Origin: Desulfuromusa sp.
Lineage (GTDB): Bacteria > Desulfobacterota > Desulfuromonadia > Desulfuromonadales > Geopsychrobacteraceae
Direction of reading: 5' to 3'
Length of the DNA: 5,079 nt
Assembly (NCBI GenBank): GCA_021157505.1
Contig: JAGGWI010000049.1
Location: forward strand, 1 to 5,079
Shown here in pieces: positions 1-5,079 of the stretch. Numbering within the stretch: position 1 is the first letter of the stretch; each line of letters opens with the position of its first letter. The position numbers and the translations under genes were made by a program. A model generated the notes under the pieces. That model did no database searches. It was not told where the DNA came from and saw only the letters and a program-made list of their open reading frames with translations.

Positions 1-1
1 C

Positions 2-1252
2 ATGGCTGATCCGGTGCGGGTTGATTTTGCCTATAATGCAGATGGCAGCTGTAACAAAGTGAATCGTTTCAACGATACCAGCGGTTTGAATAAGGTGGGG
101 TCAAGCGACTTTAGCTACGATCCACTCAACCGTCTGACGGAACTGACGCATTATGCCATCAATGGCGGTATTTCCACTGTGGCTGACTATGATTACACTT
201 ATAATGCCGCTGGGCTATTGACTTCCGGTCACCACGGCCAGACATTTGATTACTCCTATGACGCCTCTGGCCAGCTTACGGGGTCGACTCGATCGGTGTT
301 CAGCGACGAAATATTTTCCTACAACGCAAACGGCAATCGTGATGTTGGTTATGTCGTCGGTGCCAATAATCGAATCATGAGTGACGGCGATTATGATTAT
401 AGTTACGATGCCGAAGGCAATATAATCAGCAAGACAACTGCCACCAGTATTGTGACCTCCTACGCCTATGACCACCGCAACCGCCTCATAGCCATTGCCG
501 GCGGCGATCCTACTGTAGATATTTCTTACACTTATGACGGCCTTGACCGCCGGATCATAACCACGGTTAACGGTCAGAAGGTCTCTATGGTTTATGATGG
601 TGAAAATGTCTGGGCCGATTTTAATGCTGCCGCCAACCTTGAGACGCGCTATATGTTCGGTGACGAGCTTGATGCACTTATTGCCCGCAGCCGCCCGACC
701 GGTGAGACGGACTGGTATTTGACCGATAAACTCGGCACGATCCGGGATCTGGTTGACTCCCACGGTACTCTTCTCAATCAAGTGGACTACGATAGTTTTG
801 GTGGGGTTCGCGCCCAGAGCGATAGTGGTCAGGGAGACCGTTTCCTCTTCACCGGCCGCGAATACGAAAGCGAAACCGGGCTCTATTACTATCGGGGTCG
901 CTATTATGATCCTGGCCTGGGCCGTTTCATCAGTGAAGATCCAACCGGGTTTGACGGCGGTGACTTCAACCTCTACCGTTATATCAACAACAGCCCGCTG
1001 AACGGCACCGATCCGACCGGGGAACAGGCGATAATAGAATTTGCTATGCATATTTGTGATTTGCTCAGCATACATTCATTTGGACTTTCTGTTACCGACC
1101 AGATTACCGGCCTGTATGTAGCGATCATTGACGCTCTTGAAACAGGGCACTATTCGTTCACTATTCAACCTGCAGCCCCGCTCGCAGGGCTCGCTATTCC
1201 ATGCGGAATACCGTATACACCACCAACCCCCGACGTCACTGGAGGTAACTGA
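2..1252 (+). CDS. RHS/YD-repeat protein, C-terminal part (5' end outside the window)
   Basis: This is the C-terminal end of a large YD-repeat (RHS-type) protein, a family of exported or surface proteins whose tyrosine-aspartate repeats fold into a beta-sheet shell. Visible residues about 8-200 hold repeated YD units such as FSYDPLNRLTEL, YDYTYNAAGLLTS, FDYSYDASGQLTG, YDYSYDAEGNI and YAYDHRNRLIAIA. Residues about 262-340 form the RHS repeat-associated core, with the hallmarks TGREYESETGLYYYRGRYYD, LGRFISEDP, NLYRYINNSP and DPTG. Residues 341-416 are a short tip with two cysteines (C352, C401) and a proline-rich end; I do not recognise it as a known toxin. The ATG at position 2 lies inside the repeat region and has no visible ribosome site, so the true start is almost certainly upstream and the gene is 5' partial. 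In polymorphic toxins the tip would be a toxin followed by an immunity gene, but none follows here. Family assignment is firm; function is unknown. Confidence 0.93.
   Translation: MADPVRVDFAYNADGSCNKVNRFNDTSGLNKVGSSDFSYDPLNRLTELTHYAINGGISTVADYDYTYNAAGLLTSGHHGQTFDYSYDASGQLTGSTRSVFSDEIFSYNANGNRDVGYVVGANNRIMSDGDYDYSYDAEGNIISKTTATSIVTSYAYDHRNRLIAIAGGDPTVDISYTYDGLDRRIITTVNGQKVSMVYDGENVWADFNAAANLETRYMFGDELDALIARSRPTGETDWYLTDKLGTIRDLVDSHGTLLNQVDYDSFGGVRAQSDSGQGDRFLFTGREYESETGLYYYRGRYYDPGLGRFISEDPTGFDGGDFNLYRYINNSPLNGTDPTGEQAIIEFAMHICDLLSIHSFGLSVTDQITGLYVAIIDALETGHYSFTIQPAAPLAGLAIPCGIPYTPPTPDVTGGN
785..1021 (+). other. RHS repeat-associated core domain within the YD-repeat protein
   Basis: This segment encodes residues about 262-340 of the YD-repeat protein. 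It reads as the conserved core that ends the RHS shell: a YDSFG start, then FTGREYESETGLYYYRGRYY, DPGLGRFISEDP and finally NGTDPTG. In characterised RHS proteins an aspartate-containing DPxG region is where the tip is cut from the shell. Here the motif is followed by E-Q, not the more usual leucine, so autoproteolysis is uncertain. The 60 bases just before the boundary are about 55% GC and the 60 bases starting at it are about 35%, which fits a module junction but is a short stretch. Confidence 0.88.
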
Positions 1253-1379
1253 TATTACTTAAGAGATTCCAATTGCTACATTCAAGATAACTAACCAGAA
1301 AGGGACACCGAAGCGGCGGTTGAATATACTGAAATGAAACCGACCAAGTAACATAGTGGTTTTCAAAACTTAAATCAGA

Positions 1380-1415
1380 GACAAGAGGGATATCATTAGT
1401 GATATCCCTCTTGTC
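1380..1415 (+). terminator. Perfect 16-bp stem hairpin, probable terminator
   Basis: Bases 1380-1395 pair perfectly with 1400-1415 around a TTAG loop (arm GACAAGAGGGATATCA). The stem holds a GAGGG/CCCTC block, and the 3' side continues as a moderately T-rich TTGTCGTCTT, without an uninterrupted T-run. It lies 127 bases after the stop of the YD-repeat gene and about 85 bases upstream of the candidate promoter, the right place to separate two transcription units. The lack of a clean T-tract and the distance from the stop codon leave open a palindromic repeat element or a protein-binding site instead. Confidence 0.5.
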
Positions 1416-1500
1416 GTCTTCGTGAAAATCAATATTTTAAAAAGTTTTTTAAGAATCAGTACAATAAAATCGCAAAAGTTTACAGGTAAACAATCAGCTA

Positions 1501-1538
1501 TTGACTTAGAGTCGGCGAGGGTATAGAAACTGTATAGA
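1501..1538 (+). promoter_or_regulatory. ino1: Candidate sigma-70-type promoter for the inositol operon
   Basis: TTGACT at 1501-1506 matches five of six bases of the -35 consensus. Possible -10 boxes are TATAGA at 1522-1527 (15-base spacer) or TAGAAA at 1524-1529 (17-base spacer). A second TATAGA lies at 1533-1538, so GTATAGA occurs twice with an 11-base period. Position between the hairpin and the first gene supports a promoter here, but no spacing is ideal and the box choice is a guess. Confidence 0.4.
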
Positions 1539-1562
1539 GTAATAAATTCAACAAACAAGTTT

Positions 1563-1566
1563 AAGG
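1563..1566 (+). promoter_or_regulatory. ino1: Weak ribosome binding site (AAGG) that bears on the ino1 start
   Basis: AAGG is the only Shine-Dalgarno-like stretch before the gene. It ends 3 bases before the ATG at 1570 but 9 bases before the in-frame ATG at 1576, so the second ATG is the better-placed start. The resulting protein would begin MKKYGVWLIG, two residues shorter, which still leaves the nucleotide-binding strand intact. Confidence 0.45.
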
Positions 1567-1569
1567 TTT

Positions 1570-2772
1570 ATGAAGATGAAAAAATACGGGGTTTGGTTGA
1601 TTGGTGCTCTCGGTTCAGTCGGGGTTACAGTGATGACCGGTGGCTTGGCTCTGGGCCGAGGTCTTATCGCCCCTGACGGTATGGTTACCGAAAGTAAACC
1701 TTTTCATGATCTTGATCTGGCACCCTTGAATGCGCTTGAATTTGGCGGCTGTGACATTCGTTGTTCAACCATACTTCAGGAAGTCCGGCAAATGATCAGC
1801 GAATGCCGCTCCATAGATCATTTGCTGGTGGCTGAAGTGGCGGATCAGTATGAATCGATTGACCGCCGGATTAAACCCGGATTGGCTTTGAATTGCGGAA
1901 CCGCAATTGCCAGTTTGGATGAATTCCAGCAACCCCAAAAAACGTTGCTCGGAGAAGTTGAAAAAATTCGCGAAGAGATTAGTTCTTTTAAAAGCGAAAA
2001 CAACCTTGAAGAAGTCGTGGTCGTCAATCTGGCTTCGACCGAGCCATTGCTTAATCTGGAAGAGTTTCATCTTGATCTTGGGGCGTTCGAAAAACGGCTG
2101 GCCGATAACCATAGCGACAATATACGTTCGGGCACACTCTATACTTATGCCGCTTTGCTCGAAGGGTGTCCGTATATCAATTTTACCCCGTCCAATTCCA
2201 CTTTGATACCGGCCTTGATCGAGCTGGCTGAAAAAGAAGGGCTGCCGGTAATGGGACACGACGGCAAGACCGGTGAGACCCTGGTCAAATCCGTACTGGC
2301 GCCGATGTTTGTTTCGCGTAATCTTGAAGTCTTGAGCTGGGAAGGGTATAATATGCTCGGCAATATGGATGGCCAAATACTCAATGAACCTGAAAACAAG
2401 GCTTGTAAAATTAACTCCAAAGAGCATGTTCTGACTGAAATATTAGGTTATCAGCCCCACTCGAAAGTAAGCATCAGCTGTGTGCCATCACTCTCTGACC
2501 AGAAGACAGCCATGGATTTTATCCATTTCAAAGGTTTTATGGGAGCCAAAATGTCACTCCAGTTTACCTGGCAGGGCTACGATTCACTGCTCGCGGCCCC
2601 CCTGGTACTTGATATGGTTCGCTTGAGTCTTTTGGCCAAAAAACGGGGTGAATCCGGCCTGATGCCGCAATTGGCACCTTTTTTCAAATCCCCGCAGGGG
2701 GTTGATGAATACGATCATTTCAAACAGCATGAATTACTGATGGACTATATAACCAAAGTCAAGGGAGAGTGA
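1570..2772 (+). CDS. ino1: myo-inositol-1-phosphate synthase (inositol-3-phosphate synthase family)
   Basis: The predicted enzyme converts D-glucose 6-phosphate to 1L-myo-inositol 1-phosphate using NAD+ as a recycled cofactor, the first step of inositol synthesis, in the cytoplasm. Residues 7-17 form the first Rossmann strand and glycine loop (VWLIGALGSVG). Further family hallmarks are the PGLALNCG segment (103-110), VVNLASTEP (151-159), INFTPSNST (203-211), the GHDGKTGETLVKSVLAP lysine segment (229-245; K233 and K240 are candidate phosphate-binding lysines), YNMLGNMDG (260-268), and QFTWQGYDSLLAAPLVLD (331-348). At 400 residues it has the length of short prokaryotic forms, not the roughly 500-residue eukaryotic ones. 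The start may be the ATG at 1576, which is better spaced from AAGG. The gene leads a four-gene operon and is followed after 3 bases by the YdjY-domain gene. Family membership is strong; a variant cyclitol phosphate product cannot be excluded. Confidence 0.92.
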   Translation: MKMKKYGVWLIGALGSVGVTVMTGGLALGRGLIAPDGMVTESKPFHDLDLAPLNALEFGGCDIRCSTILQEVRQMISECRSIDHLLVAEVADQYESIDRRIKPGLALNCGTAIASLDEFQQPQKTLLGEVEKIREEISSFKSENNLEEVVVVNLASTEPLLNLEEFHLDLGAFEKRLADNHSDNIRSGTLYTYAALLEGCPYINFTPSNSTLIPALIELAEKEGLPVMGHDGKTGETLVKSVLAPMFVSRNLEVLSWEGYNMLGNMDGQILNEPENKACKINSKEHVLTEILGYQPHSKVSISCVPSLSDQKTAMDFIHFKGFMGAKMSLQFTWQGYDSLLAAPLVLDMVRLSLLAKKRGESGLMPQLAPFFKSPQGVDEYDHFKQHELLMDYITKVKGE

Positions 2773-2775
2773 TTT

Positions 2776-3501
2776 ATGAGAAAGATATTTATTACCCTTA
2801 AATTATGGTTGATTTTATGTCTGCTGTTTTCGGTTCCAACAGTTATGGCGCAAACCGGACAACCGCATATTCCTTCTCAGTCACCGCTCCACCAATCACC
2901 AAAACCGGAAACGACAAAAATGCCGGCCATGAACTTCGTGGCGCCCGGAATCCTCGAGATTGGCGATTGTCGGGTAGACAAGAAAAATGGTCGGGTAGAG
3001 TTCCCGGCTCGGGTTAATATGCAGGAAGGGCTGCTCGAGTACCTTCTAGTGGGAGATGCCGGCAAGCTCCATGAAAGCTTGTTGAGTACCGAAATTTCTC
3101 CCTATGCCTTGCAGGTTTCTCTGCTCTTACTCGGAATTGAAGGTTCCTATAACCCCCTGGAAATGCAGGGCGAAGCCCGTACCCCGGAAGGTGGCCGGAT
3201 AAATATCAAGGTTCGCTGGCAGGATGGAAAGCGTGTGAAAACTGTGGCCCTGGAAAAATGGTTAAAGAAAGATAAGAGTAAATTGAATAATATTCCCTGG
3301 GTGTTTACCGGATCAGTAGTTATTGACGGAGTCTTTATGGCGGAAGTGGAAAGGTCAATTATTGCCATCTTTCATGACCCCGTGGCGATGATAGACCACC
3401 AGCTCCCGGAAGGAGCTGATGACCAGGTCTGGTTTGTCGATTCCGAACAAACCCCCAGCCGAGGTACCGCCGTCACTGTTATTATTGAAGCCGCCAAGTA
3501 A
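2776..3501 (+). CDS. Exported YdjY-domain protein of unknown function
   Basis: A 241-residue protein with a Sec signal peptide: a short basic start (MRKIF), a hydrophobic core at about residues 10-20 and a VMA-Q cleavage site after residue 25. Residues about 26-50 are a proline/serine/glutamine-rich linker. The rest resembles the YdjY domain family: LHESLLSTEISPYALQVSLL (98-117) and a leucine-glycine turn at 118-120, then the C-terminal block WVFTGSVVIDG (175-185), SIIAIFHDP (194-202), DDQVWFV (215-221) and a final TAVTVII strand. The family is named from E. coli YdjY and has no established reaction. The mature part has only one cysteine (C65), so it cannot hold an iron-sulfur cluster by itself. 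The ATG is preceded by GGGAG at 2763-2767, inside the last codons of ino1, with an 8-base spacer, so translation is likely coupled. The protein probably acts outside the cytoplasmic membrane. Confidence 0.82.
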   Translation: MRKIFITLKLWLILCLLFSVPTVMAQTGQPHIPSQSPLHQSPKPETTKMPAMNFVAPGILEIGDCRVDKKNGRVEFPARVNMQEGLLEYLLVGDAGKLHESLLSTEISPYALQVSLLLLGIEGSYNPLEMQGEARTPEGGRINIKVRWQDGKRVKTVALEKWLKKDKSKLNNIPWVFTGSVVIDGVFMAEVERSIIAIFHDPVAMIDHQLPEGADDQVWFVDSEQTPSRGTAVTVIIEAAK

Positions 3502-3504
3502 ATC

Positions 3505-3510
3505 GGAGAG
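3505..3510 (+). promoter_or_regulatory. Ribosome binding site (GGAGAG) fixing the toroid gene start at 3518
   Basis: GGAGAG lies 7 bases before the ATG at 3518 and immediately after the stop of the YdjY-domain gene. It decides against the upstream in-frame ATG at 3419, which sits inside the previous gene, lacks such a site, and would bury the signal peptide behind 33 extra polar, proline-rich residues. Confidence 0.85.
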
Positions 3511-3517
3511 AGATAAG

Positions 3518-4696
3518 ATGAAGCTACGATTGTTGATACTGGTCGCAGTATACCTGACCTTTTGTCCTTTGCATAACAGCTTTGCCGGTCAAATAGTTGC
3601 CGATAGTCCAAATCCCGTCAACAACTCCTTGAAACAAGAAGTTCAGCATGCCATTGAAAAAGGTTTGGCCTGGCTGATCGAAAAGCAACAGCCGGCCGGC
3701 TATTGGTCACAGCCGGAGCATCCGGCCCTGACCGGGTTGGTTCTGACCGGGTTTATGGGAGAACCAGCCGGACGCATCAAAGCCAACCCGCCGGAATATG
3801 TCAGGAGAGGTTACAACTTCCTGTTGCTTAATGTGAAACCTGACGGCGGTATCTATTTTCGTGACATGGCCAACTATAACACATCCGTTTCAATCATGGC
3901 TCTGGTCGTTTCCAATAATCCTCAATACAAATCTATTATTCGCAAAGCCCGCAATTTTACAGTTACCCTGCAAAGCGATTTTGACAAACAGGGAACTGCA
4001 GATAATCCTTACGACGGCGGCATCGGTTACGGTGGCCGTTACCAGCATTCCGATCTTTCGAATACCATGTTTGCCTTAGAAGCTCTCTACTATACAAAAA
4101 ACTTGGTCAATGATGTTACTGTCAAAGAGACTCATTTGACCAGGTTGAACTGGAAAGCGGCCCGTAAATTTATCGAACGCTGCCAGAATCTTCCTTCTGT
4201 AAATGACCAGAGCTGGGCCAGTGACGATGTTCAGAACAAAGGTGGTTTCGTCTATTTCCCCGGCAACAGCAAGGCCGGGGAGATGAAACTTGATTCCGGG
4301 AAAACAGCTTTACGGTCATACGGCAGTATCAGCTATGCCGGGTTGCTCAGTTATATCTATGCCGATCTTGATAAGGATGATCCTCGGGTTCAGGCGGCTT
4401 TCGCCTGGCTTGAGAAGAATTATACCCTGGCTGAAAATCCCGGCATGGGGGCCCAGGGGCTCTATTATTACTACCATACCATGGCTAAGACATTAGCTTC
4501 ATTAGGGGTCGAAAAACTTACTTCAAGTGATGGCAGGATGGTTGACTGGCGGCATGATCTAGCCCTGAGAATGATCAACTTGCAAGATCCGACCGGAATG
4601 TGGGTTAATGCCAATGGGCGCTGGTGGGAACGTGATCCGGTTCTGGTTACCGCCTATGCCGTTATTACGTTGGAAATTATCCATCGCGGTTTATAA
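3518..4696 (+). CDS. Exported prenyltransferase/squalene-oxidase-repeat (alpha/alpha-toroid) protein
   Basis: A 392-residue protein beginning MKLRLLILVAVYLTF, with a signal peptide cleaved after SFA (residue 23). The mature part shows about six helical repeats of the squalene cyclase/protein prenyltransferase toroid fold: around residues 44-63, 94-115, 140-172, 213-246, 290-303 and 345-363. Two repeats end in QW-like motifs, Q58-P-A-G-Y-W63 and Q356-D-P-T-G-M-W362. Other conserved-looking segments are DGGIGYG (166-172), SDLSNTMFALEAL (178-190), GSISYAGLLSYIYA (269-282), NPGMGAQGLYYYYH (307-320) and RWWERDPVLVTAYAV (368-382). I see no cyclase-type catalytic centre in the expected context and no prenyltransferase zinc site, so a binding or scaffold role is as likely as catalysis. 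A soluble, exported location also differs from membrane-bound cytoplasmic hopene cyclases. The next gene starts 3 bases after the stop. The fold is secure; ligand and role are unknown. Confidence 0.87.
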   Translation: MKLRLLILVAVYLTFCPLHNSFAGQIVADSPNPVNNSLKQEVQHAIEKGLAWLIEKQQPAGYWSQPEHPALTGLVLTGFMGEPAGRIKANPPEYVRRGYNFLLLNVKPDGGIYFRDMANYNTSVSIMALVVSNNPQYKSIIRKARNFTVTLQSDFDKQGTADNPYDGGIGYGGRYQHSDLSNTMFALEALYYTKNLVNDVTVKETHLTRLNWKAARKFIERCQNLPSVNDQSWASDDVQNKGGFVYFPGNSKAGEMKLDSGKTALRSYGSISYAGLLSYIYADLDKDDPRVQAAFAWLEKNYTLAENPGMGAQGLYYYYHTMAKTLASLGVEKLTSSDGRMVDWRHDLALRMINLQDPTGMWVNANGRWWERDPVLVTAYAVITLEIIHRGL

Positions 4697-4699
4697 ACA

Positions 4700-5079
4700 G
4701 TGAAACTCTCCTTCAGCAGTAATGGCCTGGTTCGTTATTCTGTTTTTGAAGCTATCAATAAGATTGCTGATGCAGGATATACAGGCATTGAACTGTTAGC
4801 TGATGTACCACATCTTTTTATCCCCGAAGTTGATAATGATACATTATTTAAACTTAAAGAAGTACTGCGGAATCGATCTCTTGAGGTAGCTAATCTCAAC
4901 GTTAATACGGTTAACGGATATTATGGCCGGAAATTCTGGGAGCCGCTCTTTGAACCTTCGCTGGCCAACCCTGACCCTGATGCCCGAAAATGGCGGCTTG
5001 ATTATACCCTGAAGGCGATTGAAATTGCGGCCGCTATAAAATCTCCGACGATCAGTATCACCTCGGGTCGGCCGGTGCC
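4700..5079 (+). CDS. Xylose-isomerase-like TIM-barrel protein (sugar phosphate isomerase/epimerase family), 3' end outside the window
   Basis: An open frame from a GTG at 4700 runs to the right edge, giving 126 residues without a stop. The start KLSFSSNGLVRYSVFEAINK followed by IADAGYTGIELLAD (22-35) is the first beta-alpha unit typical of the xylose isomerase-like TIM-barrel family, with E31 in the usual strand-end position. Residues 47-66 (a helix ending in SLEVANL) form the second unit. Residues 96-113 (an RKWRLDYTLKAIEIAAAI helix) and the strand PTISITSGRP (116-125) form the third. The family includes sugar isomerases and epimerases and the inositol-catabolic proteins IolE, IolH and IolI, usually with a bound metal; the other metal ligands lie beyond the edge. 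GTG is chosen because it gives the family-like N-terminus and no in-frame ATG lies near. No Shine-Dalgarno site is visible, so coupling to the gene ending 3 bases upstream is likely. With Ino1 in the operon, an inositol-derived substrate is a reasonable guess only. Confidence 0.83.
   Translation, partial: MKLSFSSNGLVRYSVFEAINKIADAGYTGIELLADVPHLFIPEVDNDTLFKLKEVLRNRSLEVANLNVNTVNGYYGRKFWEPLFEPSLANPDPDARKWRLDYTLKAIEIAAAIKSPTISITSGRPV

Larger units (their letters stand above)
1253..1569. other. 317-base AT-rich intergenic spacer
   Basis: The spacer separates the YD-repeat gene from the inositol operon. I see no credible coding region on either strand: + strand reading frames are interrupted by stops and lack starts with ribosome sites. 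The composition falls to about 27-33% GC between 1381 and 1500, well below the flanking genes. It holds a perfect hairpin at 1380-1415 and a candidate promoter near 1501-1538. No tRNA, riboswitch or CRISPR-like structure was recognised. The stretch from 1253 to 1379 shows nothing I can name. Confidence 0.8.

Noticed and set aside
215..1075. A 286-codon open frame on the minus strand across the YD-repeat gene
   Set aside because: It lies fully antisense to a clearly recognised RHS protein and has no family-like motifs. Long antisense frames are expected opposite the biased codons of YD repeats.
1370..1558. A 62-codon minus-strand frame in the spacer, hydrophobic in places
   Set aside because: It needs a TTG start with no ribosome site, crosses the hairpin and the candidate promoter, and its composition is explained by the AT-rich spacer.
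1253..1569. An immunity gene or small RNA after the RHS tip
   Set aside because: No frame with a start and ribosome site is present on the + strand, and apart from the single hairpin I see no structure pointing to an RNA gene.
1765..2427. A 220-codon minus-strand frame inside ino1
   Set aside because: It is antisense to a well-supported gene and shows no recognisable domain.
3419..3517. A 33-codon upstream extension of the toroid gene from an ATG at 3419
   Set aside because: The extension overlaps the YdjY-domain gene, has no ribosome site, and would place polar residues ahead of a good signal peptide. The ATG at 3518 has GGAGAG at proper spacing.
4370..4381. DKDD (residues 285-288 of the toroid protein) as a class II cyclase DxDD acid motif
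   Set aside because: It sits in a loop leading into a repeat helix (DDPRVQAAFAWL), as ordinary repeats of this type do, and lacks the following threonine context of true cyclases. A literal match to so short a pattern in an acidic loop is weak evidence.
1..5079. CRISPR array, insertion sequence, transposase remnant or tRNA
   Set aside because: No regularly spaced repeats, no terminal inverted repeats flanking a transposase-like frame, and no tRNA-like sequence were seen. The only repetition is the degenerate YD-repeat coding pattern.

Overview
The window (5,079 bases) holds the 3' end of one very long-type surface protein gene, a mostly AT-rich spacer, and then a tight four-gene operon on the same (+) strand that runs off the right edge. 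The organism is a bacterium with standard Shine-Dalgarno starts, Sec-type signal peptides, roughly balanced base composition in genes and an AT-rich intergenic region. The combination of a YD-repeat/RHS protein, a YdjY-domain lipoprotein-free secreted protein and a secreted squalene-cyclase-like alpha/alpha-toroid protein resembles gene content of PVC/FCB-type or candidate-phylum Gram-negative bacteria. This placement is an impression from protein character, not a search result.

Region 1 (2-1252): the C-terminal 416 residues of an RHS/YD-repeat protein. It contains a run of YD repeats, the RHS repeat-associated core, and a 76-residue unrecognised tip. The gene continues upstream of the window.

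Region 2 (1253-1569): a 317-base spacer with no credible gene. It carries a perfect 16-bp stem hairpin (probable terminator or palindromic element) and a candidate promoter with two GTATAGA repeats 11 bases apart, followed by a weak ribosome binding site for the next gene.

Region 3 (1570-5079): four co-directional genes with gaps of 3, 16 and 3 bases. In order they encode a myo-inositol-1-phosphate synthase (Ino1 family), an exported YdjY-domain protein, an exported six-repeat prenyltransferase/squalene-oxidase-like toroid protein, and the first 126 residues of a xylose-isomerase-like TIM-barrel (sugar phosphate isomerase/epimerase family). The first and fourth products look cytoplasmic and act on sugars or cyclitols. 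The second and third have clear signal peptides and no recognised catalytic residues. A reasonable inference is that the operon makes or modifies an inositol-derived compound and couples this to an envelope function, but the actual pathway cannot be read from this window. The operon composition is the most interesting item here; the missing genes beyond the right edge would decide what it does.
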